Source: Synechococcus sp. PCC 6312
GTDB lineage: Bacteria > Cyanobacteriota > Cyanobacteriia > Thermosynechococcales > Thermosynechococcaceae
NCBI RefSeq assembly: GCF_000316685.1
Contig: NC_019680.1
Span: forward strand, 931,501 to 995,500
Length of the DNA stretch: 64,000 nucleotides
Direction: 5' to 3'
The position numbers were made by a program, and so were the translations under genes. This document shows, in pieces, positions 45,172 through 53,839 of this stretch; position 1 is the stretch's first letter; every line of letters begins with the position of its first letter. The notes under the pieces are model-generated. The model was given only the letters and a program-made list of their open reading frames with translations, was not told where the DNA came from and did no database searches.

Positions 45172-45930
45172 CTACGGTTGAATTAGGATGTCTCGATTGT
45201 TGACTGGACTTAACCGACCCGATTTAATTTGCCAGACCGGGGCCTGGGCCATTTCCACCAGGTGGGGATCATGGGTCGTCATCAGCACTGTTAAGCCCTT
45301 TTTGTTCAGTTGTTGGAGGATTTTCAAGACTTGCAGGGCATTATGGCGATCTAAATTGCCTGTGGGTTCATCGGCTAATAAAATACGTGGCTGTCCAACA
45401 ATGGCCCGCGCAATACTGACTCGTTGCTGTTCCCCCCCCGACAAGGTATCGGGAAAACAATTCCCCCGATCTGCTAGGCCGACCAAGGACAATGCTGCCG
45501 GAACTCGCCGCTGAATTTCACTCCAGGCCAGGCCACGGGCCGCCAACACAAACGCGACATTTTCAGCAATCGTTCGCCGTTCCAAAAGTTTATAGTCTTG
45601 GAAAATGACCCCCACCTGTCGCCGTAAATACGCCAGCGCCCGCCCCTGTAAGCGATTCACAGATTGACCCTGGACTAAAACTTGCCCCCGATCCGGCTGC
45701 TCGGCCCCATAAAACAGTTTCAAAAGGGTTGATTTCCCCGCCCCCGATGGCCCCGTTAAGAGGGCAAACGTCCCGGTCGCCAGTTGAAAGTCCACATTCT
45801 CTAAGCAAAATCGCCCGGAACGATAACTTTTGGTGACTTGCTGTAATTGAAGAATAGTTGATGAATGGCTCCCTAATGCTTCTGGGGCATGGAGAGGCTG
45901 GGTGGAAGAAGGGGGTGAGATGGAGGGCAT
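45172..45930 (-). CDS. ftsE: Cell division ATP-binding protein FtsE
   Basis: About 252 residues. ABC ATPase: Walker [11 protein letters not shown]-loop VIFQDYKLL, signature LSGGEQQR, Walker [13 protein letters not shown] and switch His in TTHDPH. A poorly conserved N-terminal extension of about 25 residues (Ser/Pro-rich) precedes the usual [10 protein letters not shown] start. It is followed by ftsX, which identifies it as FtsE rather than another LolD-like ATPase. ATG 45930 chosen; TTG 45936 is in frame. Confidence 0.9.
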   Translation of the reverse strand: MPSISPPSSTQPLHAPEALGSHSSTILQLQQVTKSYRSGRFCLENVDFQLATGTFALLTGPSGAGKSTLLKLFYGAEQPDRGQVLVQGQSVNRLQGRALAYLRRQVGVIFQDYKLLERRTIAENVAFVLAARGLAWSEIQRRVPAALSLVGLADRGNCFPDTLSGGEQQRVSIARAIVGQPRILLADEPTGNLDRHNALQVLKILQQLNKKGLTVLMTTHDPHLVEMAQAPVWQIKSGRLSPVNNRDILIQP

Positions 45931-45972
45931 AGTCAAAAGAGACTCAAAGGGTGAGAGGGAAATTAGCTGAAT

Positions 45973-46740
45973 TTAGATGCGGGAATGCCATAACCGATGC
46001 CAAAGTCCCCGCAGGGCAAACTGAGGTAAGACTAACATCCGCCGCCAGCGCCAGGGTTCTTGATAGAGCCGATACAGCCATTCCAAGTGATGATCCAGGA
46101 AAAATTGGGGGGCACGAACTTTTTTGCCGGCCCAGATATCAAAACTACCGCCGACCCCGACCCAGGTGGCCTGGGGAGCTAAATAACGATTTTCGGCAAT
46201 CCAATATTCTTGGCGGGGGACTCCGAGGGCGACAAAGATAATATCCGGTTGGCTGGCCTGTAAATGGGCTTTAAGTTCGGCCTCACTTTCTGGGGCTTGA
46301 TAGCCCGTATAAATGCCAACCACATTCAGATTGGGGTAGCGTTTTTGCCAATTCTCTGCGGCCTGGGCCGCCACGCCGGGAGCACTACCATAGAAGAAGA
46401 CTTTCAGGGGGGGATTTTGGGTTGCAGCAAACTTTAACAAACTCTCTGAGAGTTCAATCCCTGGTTGGCGATTGGCCTTGATGCCATAGAGACGCAGATA
46501 AAGGACAACCCCAGACCCATCCGGAACGATAAAACTAGCTTGCTTGATCACCTGAGCTAACTGCGGGACTTTTTCGGCCTGCATAATCATCTCGGCATTG
46601 AGCGTGACGACATGGAAGCCATCTCCCTGATGGGCCGCCAACCAGGCCGGGTAATTGTCCAACAGATCTAAGGGATAGCCTAAAACAGAAACACGCCGAG
46701 GTTGAGATGAGCGAGTCGAAGGGGTGTCCACAGCGGTCAA
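45973..46740 (-). CDS. WecG/TagA/CpsF family glycosyltransferase
   Basis: 255 residues. Conserved core: VVTLNAEMIMQAEK, the FIVPDGSGVVL (DG motif), GIELSESLL, VFFYGSAPGVA, GYQAPE, PDIIFVALGVPRQE.WI and GVGGSFDIWAGK, followed by PQFFLDHHLEWLYRLYQEP. This family transfers N-acetylmannosamine or similar sugars to lipid-linked intermediates; in cyanobacteria the acceptor is unknown, probably exopolysaccharide or O-antigen. The TTG at 46740 has AGGAG about 9 bases upstream; GTG 46731 is an alternative. It lies 42 bases ahead of ftsE on the same strand. Confidence 0.9.
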   Translation of the reverse strand: MTAVDTPSTRSSQPRRVSVLGYPLDLLDNYPAWLAAHQGDGFHVVTLNAEMIMQAEKVPQLAQVIKQASFIVPDGSGVVLYLRLYGIKANRQPGIELSESLLKFAATQNPPLKVFFYGSAPGVAAQAAENWQKRYPNLNVVGIYTGYQAPESEAELKAHLQASQPDIIFVALGVPRQEYWIAENRYLAPQATWVGVGGSFDIWAGKKVRAPQFFLDHHLEWLYRLYQEPWRWRRMLVLPQFALRGLWHRLWHSRI

Positions 46741-47001
46741 GGTTAAAATCTCCTATAGAGCTTTGCTCGTTCGTAGAAGCGACCGAATTGTTGCATTCTG
46801 TTAAATCTTAGGGCTGGATGGAGAGCTACCGCAACATTACCTACCCGGATTCTGACTCAGCTATGCAACCCCAGGCCTGGGCTAGACTATCCAATACCCA
46901 AGGAAAAATGTATCACTCAATACTGGCTAGTAGCAGTTCTGCTTTCTATATCTTCGAGCCAATTATTTCAATCAATCCTATGAGCAGTTGTGAGGTCAAT
47001 C

Positions 47002-47616
47002 GTGGCAGAGTGGATCGTTAGTTTAATCGGACAGTTGGGCTACGTTGGCATTGCACTCTTGATGTGTTTAGAAAACCTGTTTCCCCCAATCCCTTCTGAG
47101 TTGATTATGCCTTTAGCAGGGTTTGCAGTTTCTCAAGGGAAAATGAATCTTGGCCTGGTGATTTTTGCCGGTGTGGCTGGCACGATTTTAGGTGCGCTTC
47201 CCTGGTATTACTTGGGCTACAGGATGAAAGCAGATCGGCTGCGGCGGTTGTTGGATCGCTATGGCAAATGGTTGGGGATTTCCGGCAAAGATATTGTTAA
47301 ATCGCAACAGTGGTTTCAACGCCATGGCAACAAGGCCGTTCTTTGGGGGCGGTTAATTCCAGGGGTGAGAACGTTAATTTCACTCCCAGCCGGAATTGCT
47401 GCCATGAATTTGGGGCAATTTGTTGTGTTTTCCTTGATCGGGATCGTGGCCTGGGTAACCGTCTTGACCTACTTAGGCTTTAGTTTAGGTAAAGAATATC
47501 ATCTAGTCAGTGATTACATGGATACGATTACAACGGTCGTTGGCATTGCCCTTCTGATCGGGATCATGTTTTTCTTGGGAAAACGATTTTTGCGGCGGCA
47601 TCAAAGTCATTCCTAA
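47002..47616 (+). CDS. DedA family membrane protein
   Basis: About 204 residues, five hydrophobic segments. The family features are ENLFPPIPSELIMPLAGF, the GTILGALPWYYLGYRMK segment, WFQRHGNKAVLWGRLIPGVRTLISLPAGIAAM and a C-terminal TM pair. DedA proteins move or flip lipids such as undecaprenyl phosphate in several bacteria and maintain membrane potential. GTG 47002 has GAGG 6 bases upstream; GTG 46990 is also in frame. Confidence 0.92.
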   Translation: MAEWIVSLIGQLGYVGIALLMCLENLFPPIPSELIMPLAGFAVSQGKMNLGLVIFAGVAGTILGALPWYYLGYRMKADRLRRLLDRYGKWLGISGKDIVKSQQWFQRHGNKAVLWGRLIPGVRTLISLPAGIAAMNLGQFVVFSLIGIVAWVTVLTYLGFSLGKEYHLVSDYMDTITTVVGIALLIGIMFFLGKRFLRRHQSHS

Positions 47617-47692
47617 AGATTACTGGCTGTTTGGATGGCCTGGTTGAGAGTTGTTTGCGGGGCCTGGGCTTCAACAGTGATGGGGATGGTGG

Positions 47693-47953
47693 TTATGCTG
47701 CGGTATTTAGCTCGCCCCAGAAGCCTTGTTCCCTAATTTGAGCATAGTCATCGATCATTTCCTTCAGCCCCAAAAGCCTTTCTAACTCGCGTCCCTGCTT
47801 AATCGTAATATCACCTCGGCCAACGGCATAGGAAATTTCACCCAGGATCATAAACCGAGACATGGCCGGAATATTATTGGACACAGCAATCTCAATCCGC
47901 TCCAAAAAGCTGTCATAAATTTCTTCATTTAGGTCACCCAAAGAGCTTGCCAT
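47693..47953 (-). CDS. Small helical protein, possible immunity/antitoxin partner
   Basis: 86 residues, acidic, predicted helical: EEIYDSFLERIEIAVSNN, MSRFMILGEISYAVGRGDIT and LERLLGLKEMIDDYA. No known family. It overlaps the end of the nuclease-like gene by 20 bases and has GGGAGG about 9 bases before its ATG, so the two are co-translated. Small acidic partner genes directly after a nuclease toxin commonly encode the protective protein; here that is inference from arrangement only. Confidence 0.6.
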   Translation of the reverse strand: MASSLGDLNEEIYDSFLERIEIAVSNNIPAMSRFMILGEISYAVGRGDITIKQGRELERLLGLKEMIDDYAQIREQGFWGELNTAA

Positions 47954-48440
47954 TATCTATGTCCTCCCGACTCAATACCTGTAAAGTGCCACTTCTAACT
48001 ACGGCGACCAAGGTGATTTTTTGATCGTCATCCCAGAAAAGGGCATTTTTAATCCCAGCATTAATAAGCCTTGTATCAGCCTCCCTGTTGATATGATAGG
48101 CAATCCTTGGAGCTTGGTACTTGGCTATTTTTATGCCTTTCTGAATAGCATTTTTAACATTTCTTGCTTTACTGGTTAACTCCTTGAACTCCCACGGCTC
48201 CCCATTAACCAGGGCATCAAATTGTCTTTGCCCCTCTTCCCCCTGCTCATTGACCAACTCCACCTGATAACCTCGACGCGCAAATGCTTTAGCAACAGAG
48301 ACTTCCGATTCAAAACCTTCGTTGCGATTATGCCCCTGATGAATTAGCACATACCCACCTGTCCGCTCATCAAAGTAGTACTTTTCGTACTCCAGGCCAG
48401 CGGCTTCGTATTGTTGTCGTTTTTGGTTAATGGAGTCCAT
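47934..48440 (-). CDS. CdiA-C-like nuclease domain protein (toxin-like, PD-(D/E)XK type)
   Basis: About 168 residues. After an N-terminal LEYEKYYFDERTGGYVLIHQGHN segment comes FESEVSVAKAFARRGYQVELV, then the acidic-basic motif RQFDALVNGEPWEFKEL, which has the D-x(8-9)-ExK form of PD-(D/E)XK nucleases. NVKNAIQKGIKIAKYQAPRI follows. The layout resembles C-terminal toxin domains of contact-dependent (CdiA) and MuF-type polymorphic toxins. Here it stands alone, without a long delivery protein. ATG 48440 chosen; the frame is open to 48575 but that part overlaps the recG promoter region. Confidence 0.65.
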   Translation of the reverse strand: MDSINQKRQQYEAAGLEYEKYYFDERTGGYVLIHQGHNRNEGFESEVSVAKAFARRGYQVELVNEQGEEGQRQFDALVNGEPWEFKELTSKARNVKNAIQKGIKIAKYQAPRIAYHINREADTRLINAGIKNALFWDDDQKITLVAVVRSGTLQVLSREDIDNGKLFG

Positions 48441-48637
48441 CGAGATTGCTCTTGTACAGGTTCTCAAGGGTTTTGTAACTCCCATATCAAACTTGGTGTG
48501 ATCTTGAGTGTCAAACTCCCTGCTGCCAAAGAACGCGATATTTTTGGGTGCAATCGATCCCAGGCCTGGGGGCAAGAGCAGGAAGTTTGTAGGATAGCCA
48601 TAGTGCCGATAGTTTTCTGTCCCGTTTAGATCTGCCC

Positions 48638-51043
48638 ATGTCTGCGTCTGTTGATTGGCAACGACTCCAAAAGGCCTTGGCCATCGAGGCAGATCGGGGC
48701 TTTGGAGATCTGGTGGGGCGGGAATATCGGTTTAGTGAATACCTCCATCTCCAACTTTCAACTCCAGAACGCCCAGAATTACCAAAACCTTTATCAGAAC
48801 GCTGGCAGCGAGCCGCGGAGAATTTTGCCACCTATCCTGAGTTATCGATTCCCCAACGCCAGCATTTAGTCGCTGAAACCCGCCGCTTAATTTACCAGGC
48901 CCAGCAAGTTCTCAATCCACCCCCCGTTAAACTTCAACAAACCAAGGTTTTAAATCAAGGACTCAATACCCTTTCGGGCCTGAACAAATGGGGAATTGAG
49001 CGGCTGCAAAAGTTGGGTTTACTCACCATTCGAGATTTATTGTTTTACTATCCCCGTGACCACATTGACTATGCCCGCCAAGTCCCGATCCGGGAGTTAG
49101 TTCCCGGAGAAACCGTCACCTTGGTCGGAACCGTGCGCCGTTGTCAGGTGTTTACCAGTCCCAAGAATCAAAAACTCACGATCTTGGACATCATCATTCA
49201 GGATCGCACTGGCCAACTCAAACTCAGTCGCTTTTATATGGGGACGCGGTTTACGAATCGGGGTTGGCAAGAGCAACAAAAACGTCTCTATGCACCACAG
49301 ACGATTATTGCCGCCTCGGGCCTGGTGAAAGCCGGGAAATATGGCCTGACGCTGGAGGATCCGGATATTGAAGTCCTCGACCAGGCCGGGGGGAATATTG
49401 AATCTCTCACCATTGGGCGGATTGTGCCGGTGTATCCCCTCACCGAAGGCGTATCCCCAGATCTCATTCGTAAATCAGTGCAGTTAGCCTTACCTTACGC
49501 AGAACAACTGTCGGATCCACTGCCTTTAGAACTCCGCCAGGCCCAGGATTTGATTGATTTACCCACTGCTCTCAATCAGATTCATTTTCCCGATGATCAC
49601 GAAATGCTTGGCCTGGCTCGGCGGCGATTGGTGTTTGATGAGTTTTTCTATTTGCAATTGGGACTTTTACGGCGGCGACAGCAACAACAGGCTGAGCAAA
49701 AAAGTTCTCCACTCACACCCACGGGGACTTTACTGGAAGAGTTTTACCAGATTTTGCCGTTCCAGTTAACCAAAGCACAGCAGCGAGTCGTTCAAGAAAT
49801 TTTGCAGGATTTAGAGCAGCCGATCCCAATGAATCGCTTAGTCCAGGGGGATGTGGGGTCTGGGAAAACGGTGGTGGCAGTGATTGCAATGTTGGCGGCG
49901 ATCCAGTCCGGGTATCAAACGGCCCTGATGGCTCCCACGGAAGTTTTGGCCGAACAGCATTATCGGAAACTCGTGGCCTGGTTGACTCAGCTTCATTTAC
50001 CTGTCGAGTTACTCACTGGCTCCACAAAAGCTGCCAAACGTCGTCAAATTCATAGCCACTTACAAACCGGGGAATTAGCGGTCTTAGTCGGCACCCATGC
50101 CCTAATTCAAGATGCCGTGGAGTTTAATCGCTTGGGCCTGGTGGTGATTGATGAACAACATCGGTTTGGGGTGGAACAGCGGGCAAAATTGCAACAAAAA
50201 GGGGTCTTTCCCCATGTCCTGACGATGACAGCGACACCTATTCCCCGGACTTTGGCGTTGACCTTGCACGGTGATCTAGATGTTAGCCAAATTGATGAAC
50301 TCCCTCCCGGCCGGCAACCGATTCAAACGACAATTTTAGGGCGAGGCGAACGGCAACAGGCCTATGATTTGATTCGGCGGGAAGTGGCTCAAGGGCGGCA
50401 GGTTTATGTGGTCTTACCCCTCGTTGAAGAATCGGAAAAACTGGATTTAAAATCAGCGATTGAAGAACAGCAACATCTGCAAACGGTCTTTCCTAATTTC
50501 ACAGTCGGATTACTGCATGGGAAAATGTCATCAGCGGAAAAAGAAGCAGCAATTAATGAATTTCGAGAGGGCAATACCCAACTGTTAGTTTCAACCACTG
50601 TTGTTGAAGTTGGTGTCGATGTACCCAATGCTACTGTGATGCTAATTGAACACGCGGAACGGTTTGGCCTGTCGCAACTACATCAACTCCGGGGGCGCGT
50701 TGGGCGGGGGAGCCATCAATCCTATTGTTTACTGCTCAATAGCTCTAAATCTGATACAGCGCGGCAACGGTTGAATGTTTTATCTCAATCTCAAGATGGT
50801 TTCTTTATTGCCGAAATGGATTTCAGGTTAAGGGGGCCGGGTGAAGTCTTGGGAACGCGTCAGTCAGGGTTACCGGATTTTGCCTTAGCCAGTTTGGTAG
50901 AAGATCAAGATTGTTTGGAACTCGCCCGAACTGCGGCAGAAACGACAATGGCTAAAGATAAAACCCTCCAGGCCTGGCCGCTGTTGTTGGCAGAACTCGA
51001 TACCCGACACCGGCAATTATTAGGCGGCACAATTTTAACTTGA
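48638..51043 (+). CDS. recG: ATP-dependent DNA helicase RecG
   Basis: 801 residues. RecG remodels stalled forks and Holliday junctions. An N-terminal wedge/OB domain (residues 100-300, with TVTLVGTVRRCQVF) is followed by superfamily-2 helicase motifs: Walker A GDVGSGKTVVA (about 404), DEQH (about 505, VVIDEQHRFGVEQR), TMTATPIPRTLALT, VEVGVDVPNATVM and QLRGRVGRG. The last 73 bases (50971-51043) have a near-copy at 54708-54780 with seven differences, all synonymous. This 3' end seems to have taken part in integration of the accessory DNA that follows. Confidence 0.95.
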   Translation: MSASVDWQRLQKALAIEADRGFGDLVGREYRFSEYLHLQLSTPERPELPKPLSERWQRAAENFATYPELSIPQRQHLVAETRRLIYQAQQVLNPPPVKLQQTKVLNQGLNTLSGLNKWGIERLQKLGLLTIRDLLFYYPRDHIDYARQVPIRELVPGETVTLVGTVRRCQVFTSPKNQKLTILDIIIQDRTGQLKLSRFYMGTRFTNRGWQEQQKRLYAPQTIIAASGLVKAGKYGLTLEDPDIEVLDQAGGNIESLTIGRIVPVYPLTEGVSPDLIRKSVQLALPYAEQLSDPLPLELRQAQDLIDLPTALNQIHFPDDHEMLGLARRRLVFDEFFYLQLGLLRRRQQQQAEQKSSPLTPTGTLLEEFYQILPFQLTKAQQRVVQEILQDLEQPIPMNRLVQGDVGSGKTVVAVIAMLAAIQSGYQTALMAPTEVLAEQHYRKLVAWLTQLHLPVELLTGSTKAAKRRQIHSHLQTGELAVLVGTHALIQDAVEFNRLGLVVIDEQHRFGVEQRAKLQQKGVFPHVLTMTATPIPRTLALTLHGDLDVSQIDELPPGRQPIQTTILGRGERQQAYDLIRREVAQGRQVYVVLPLVEESEKLDLKSAIEEQQHLQTVFPNFTVGLLHGKMSSAEKEAAINEFREGNTQLLVSTTVVEVGVDVPNATVMLIEHAERFGLSQLHQLRGRVGRGSHQSYCLLLNSSKSDTARQRLNVLSQSQDGFFIAEMDFRLRGPGEVLGTRQSGLPDFALASLVEDQDCLELARTAAETTMAKDKTLQAWPLLLAELDTRHRQLLGGTILT

Positions 51044-51107
51044 TCAGAGTAATGGCTCAAGCCAACAGTGTGTACTGAAAATAGTTTGGGCTGAGAAAAG
51101 TCAGGTT

Positions 51108-51344
51108 ATGGCAACGTTTAAGTTTCGCACTACTACAAGCTTTGAAGCCATTGTCAGCCATCTCAATAAATTCTGTGGAATTAGTCGGGATCTAACCAGC
51201 AAACGCTTACACACCATCAAAACAATTCATGGGCTAGGGGGTGCAGACAATGTCACTTTCGACTTTTCTGGGGGAGTGTACAATAGCACCACAGGTGAAT
51301 TGCTAGGTAGCCTGACTGCTGGGGGCGCGAAGGAGAAAGCCTAA
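51108..51344 (+). CDS. Small protein paired with a PDDEXK-like gene
   Basis: 78 residues starting MATFKFRTTTSFEAIVSHLN, with HTIKTIHGLGGADNVTFDFSGGVYN and TGELLGSL. I recognise no family. It ends with TAA whose last base is the first base of the next gene's ATG, and that gene has AAGGAG 7 bases upstream inside this one, so they are translated together. It is the first gene after recG and within the recG-bounded island. Confidence 0.6.
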   Translation: MATFKFRTTTSFEAIVSHLNKFCGISRDLTSKRLHTIKTIHGLGGADNVTFDFSGGVYNSTTGELLGSLTAGGAKEKA

Positions 51345-52075
51345 TGAAAAAAGCGGATGCTTGGGTTATCCTCCGATTCGACGGGGATGCTGTAAGACTA
51401 AAAGATTATGTGGCAGTGAAGGGAATTTATGATAGCGAGGATGCAGCACAGTCAGCAATCCCAAACTTATCTGAAGGGTCTGACTATATTGTGATTAGGT
51501 CTCGACGTTTTTTGGAAGATAATAAATCAATGTTCCTTACAAAGGAATACTCAGAGATAGTTCAAGGATTAAAAATTCAGTCATCTTATAGATGCAACGA
51601 TAAATCTTTACATGATCAATTACAGACTGTTCGAGATTTATGGAATCAGCTTCCTCCATCAAATCGAAGGCGAGCCATTCTTCCACTCCTGTCTCAGTTA
51701 ACCGAATTAGCTGTAGCTAAAGTTACAGGTGCTTCAATAGTTGATGATCCTCGATTAGGCGCAGACTTGAAATTAACAAGCGGTGAACTAGTCGAGGTGA
51801 AAACAATACTCCTTGACCCTGAGCGCAGGAAATCGCCTAATCTTCAGTTTCGAGGAGAGATAGAATTTGATCTTCTGGCAGTAGTAATTTTTGATCCAAA
51901 CTTAAAAATTGAGATAGCACGGATTATTCCAGTTGATGCCCTCAAACTTCATGCACGCCGATTGATACACTTAGGTGGTGGCTCAATCACTAACCTTAGA
52001 GTCACACAATCTTTCTTAGATTATCCAGGTTTTAAAGATATTAATCTTGCTAATTACTCATTCAATGTAGGGTAA
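51344..52075 (+). CDS. PD-(D/E)XK nuclease-like protein of unknown role
   Basis: 243 residues. The N-terminal half (KKADAWVILRFDGD, VIRSRRFLEDN) is unfamiliar. The C-terminal half carries DDPRLGADLKLTSGELVEVKTI, a D-x(n)-ExK arrangement of restriction-endonuclease-fold proteins. An Arg-rich linker RRKSPNLQFRGEIEFDLLAVVIFD and a final hydrophobic beta region follow. Translation is coupled to the 78-residue gene before it. The pair may be a two-gene defence or toxin-type module, but no homologue is known to me. Base composition is lower in GC than the core genes around it. Confidence 0.55.
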   Translation: MKKADAWVILRFDGDAVRLKDYVAVKGIYDSEDAAQSAIPNLSEGSDYIVIRSRRFLEDNKSMFLTKEYSEIVQGLKIQSSYRCNDKSLHDQLQTVRDLWNQLPPSNRRRAILPLLSQLTELAVAKVTGASIVDDPRLGADLKLTSGELVEVKTILLDPERRKSPNLQFRGEIEFDLLAVVIFDPNLKIEIARIIPVDALKLHARRLIHLGGGSITNLRVTQSFLDYPGFKDINLANYSFNVG

Positions 52076-52135
52076 TCAAGCATTTATTGATTTTGCTAGG
52101 CCCAGAAATTTTTATTTTGGCAGGAGGTCTAAGAA

Positions 52136-52801
52136 ATGACAGCAACAGAAGTATTATCTCCAACCGCAAAACCGCTTCAACCGATGAGTGATACTTGGCT
52201 TCCCGTGGCCTGGGATGAGTTTGAAGCTCTGGTTAGCGATTCAAGCTATGACAAAACAAAATGCTACTACTACAACGGCCACATGAGGTTAGAAATGCCG
52301 CCCGTTAGTCATGATCATGCTGAAAATGACAATACAATGGCTTGGTCAATCAATTTATTTGGCCTGGCTCGGACGATTCCACTAAAGGTATTGTCGAACT
52401 GTAGCTATCGTAAGGTTGGGTCGAGGGAGTGTCAGCCAGATATTTCCTGTTATGTGGGGGATCAGGTCGCTGCTGTTCCGTTTGGGAGTGGAATTATTGA
52501 TCTAAATATTTATCCGGCTCCCGATTTGGTCATTGAAGTGGCCAAGACTTCGTTGTTTGATGACCTGAGTGTGAAGCGTTTTCTTTATGAGTCATTAGGA
52601 GTTAAGGAATATTGGGTGGTGGATGTCGAAAAAATTGAAATTACGGCTTATGTCATTGCGGATGAAGGTAGTAACCGAATTCAAGTATCACAAGTATTAC
52701 CAGGCCTGGCCTTTACGGTTTTAGAAGAAGCTCTGCGCCGTAGTCGAGAAACAGATCAATCCCAAGTTGGGGCCTGGTTATTGAGTCAATTTCAAGCATA
52801 A
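52136..52801 (+). CDS. Uma2 family endonuclease-like protein (DUF820)
   Basis: 221 residues, with AGGAGG upstream. Family strings: W.EFEALV, YYNGHMRLEMPPVSHDHAENDNT.A, DISCYVGDQ, PAPDLVIEVAKTSLFDDLSVKRFLYESLGVKEYWVVD and the hydrophobic tail after VLPGLAFTVLEEALRR. The PDLVIEV..TS block holds the PD-(D/E)XK core. Uma2 genes are extremely abundant in cyanobacteria; activity remains unproven. The 3' end (52699-52792) has two partial copies downstream in the same island. Confidence 0.88.
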   Translation: MTATEVLSPTAKPLQPMSDTWLPVAWDEFEALVSDSSYDKTKCYYYNGHMRLEMPPVSHDHAENDNTMAWSINLFGLARTIPLKVLSNCSYRKVGSRECQPDISCYVGDQVAAVPFGSGIIDLNIYPAPDLVIEVAKTSLFDDLSVKRFLYESLGVKEYWVVDVEKIEITAYVIADEGSNRIQVSQVLPGLAFTVLEEALRRSRETDQSQVGAWLLSQFQA

Positions 52802-52808
52802 AGTCATA

Positions 52809-53087
52809 ATGATAGAATTTGAATGGAGCCCAGAAAAAGCACAATCCAATCTTCAAAAGCATGGTGTTTCTTTTCAGGAGGCTGCAACTGTATTTAACGA
52901 CCCTCTATCTGTAACCTTCCCTGATCCTGATCATTCCATTGGAGAAAGCCGCTACGTTATCATTGGTCTATCGAGGTTTGGGCAAGTTTTGATCGTTTCA
53001 CATACTGACCGAGCTAATAAAGTCCGAATTATTAGTGCCCGAATAGCAAGCCGACAGGAAAAGAGGTTTTATGAAGAAGGAAGTTAA
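52809..53087 (+). CDS. brnT: BrnT family toxin
   Basis: 92 residues of the RelE-like BrnT ribonuclease family. The family string FEWSPEKAQSNLQKHGVSFQEAATVFNDPL is unmistakable; RYVIIGLSRFGQVLIVSHT and VRIISARIASRQEKRFYEEG complete it. BrnT cleaves mRNA or inhibits translation until BrnA binds it. It overlaps the next gene by 17 bases. Full length and without visible damage, so the pair may be functional. Confidence 0.92.
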   Translation: MIEFEWSPEKAQSNLQKHGVSFQEAATVFNDPLSVTFPDPDHSIGESRYVIIGLSRFGQVLIVSHTDRANKVRIISARIASRQEKRFYEEGS

Positions 53088-53304
53088 GAGTGAAATGGAA
53101 GATGAATTACGTCCTGAGTACAATTTTGCCCAAATGCAGGGGGGTATTCGAGGTAAGTATGTTGAGCGATACCGCAAAGGGACAAACTTAGTGCTGCTGG
53201 ATGCCGATGTTGCTCAAGCCTTCCCCAATGATGCCGCCGTGAATGAAGCATTACGCCTTTTGATGCAGATTACCCAACGCCAGCAGCCTAACACCACAGT
53301 GTAG
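53071..53304 (+). CDS. brnA: BrnA-like antitoxin
   Basis: 77 residues. Contains DELRPEYNFAQMQGGIRGKYVERYRKGTNLVLLD, the toxin-binding part, and a C-terminal ribbon-helix-helix-like segment (VAQAFPNDAAVNEALRLLM). It overlaps brnT by 17 bases, in the toxin-first order normal for this system. BrnA neutralises BrnT and represses the operon. It ends 18 bases before a fragment of a Uma2 3' end. Confidence 0.85.
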   Translation: MKKEVKSEMEDELRPEYNFAQMQGGIRGKYVERYRKGTNLVLLDADVAQAFPNDAAVNEALRLLMQITQRQQPNTTV

Positions 53305-53322
53305 TGAACGGATAAACTTATG

Positions 53323-53361
53323 GATCAATCCCAAGTCGGGGCCTGGTTATTACAGCGGTTT
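53323..53361 (+). repeat. Fragment of a second Uma2 3' end (copy 1)
   Basis: 39 bases encoding the in-frame tail DQSQVGAWLLQRF, as found at the C-terminus of Uma2 proteins. 37 of 39 positions match the fragment at 54617-54655, while the intact Uma2 gene (52754-52792) is less similar after GAWLL. It sits past brnA and contains the final codons of the opposing hxlR gene. Confidence 0.75.
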
Positions 53362-53727
53362 AGAGTGATTAGTAGAGTGATCCCTGGCCATTTTTGCTTT
53401 ATCCTGTAAGACTTCAATCCGATCCAGAATCTCAACAAAATCCTGGCCAAAAGGAGTTAAATAATATTCAACCCGAGGCGGAAGTTCTGGATAGGTTAGT
53501 TTCTCGACAATGCCAAATTGAACCAATCGAGTCAAACATTCATTCAGTACTTTTGGTGTTAATCCCTTTTGGGTTTTTACCAATGCACTCGGACGGTTAA
53601 TTCCCAGACTAATTTGCGTCAACAGATGTATTGTCCACTTGCATCCAAGGCAATCCTCAAACATTGCAATTAAGTCGCTCGTGAAGTTGGAAGAATTTTC
53701 CGAACCGGTTTTTACTGATAGTTCCAT
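53350..53727 (-). CDS. HxlR-type transcriptional regulator
   Basis: 125 residues with a winged-helix core: FEDCLGCKWTIHLLTQISLGINRPSALVK and LTPKVLNECLTRLVQFGIVEKLTYPELPPRVEYYLTPFGQ. HxlR regulators lie beside stress and oxidoreductase genes; this one is divergent from the carboxymuconolactone-decarboxylase-like gene it likely controls. Two direct repeats in the promoter begin 7 bases from its ATG. The stop lies inside the Uma2 fragment, so the terminal residues SKPL come from foreign sequence. Confidence 0.88.
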   Translation of the reverse strand: MELSVKTGSENSSNFTSDLIAMFEDCLGCKWTIHLLTQISLGINRPSALVKTQKGLTPKVLNECLTRLVQFGIVEKLTYPELPPRVEYYLTPFGQDFVEILDRIEVLQDKAKMARDHSTNHSKPL

Positions 53728-53734
53728 ATTTGTA

Positions 53735-53767
53735 ACTAAAAAGTATCTACACTACTAAAAAGTACCT
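53735..53767. promoter_or_regulatory. Direct-repeat operator between hxlR and the CMD gene
   Basis: ACTAAAAAGTATCT at 53735 and ACTAAAAAGTACCT at 53754 are 13/14 identical and 19 bases apart. Their place in the divergent promoter suits an operator bound by a HxlR dimer. Confidence 0.6.
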
Positions 53768-53839
53768 GCTTGAAGTGCAACTAGTATTCGGTTATCTTGA
53801 CTAACGAAATACAACACACAGAAATATTAAAAGATAACA

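Noticed and set aside
46818-47021. 67-codon frame upstream of dedA
   Set aside because: Runs into dedA in another register, no family, no ribosome-binding site.
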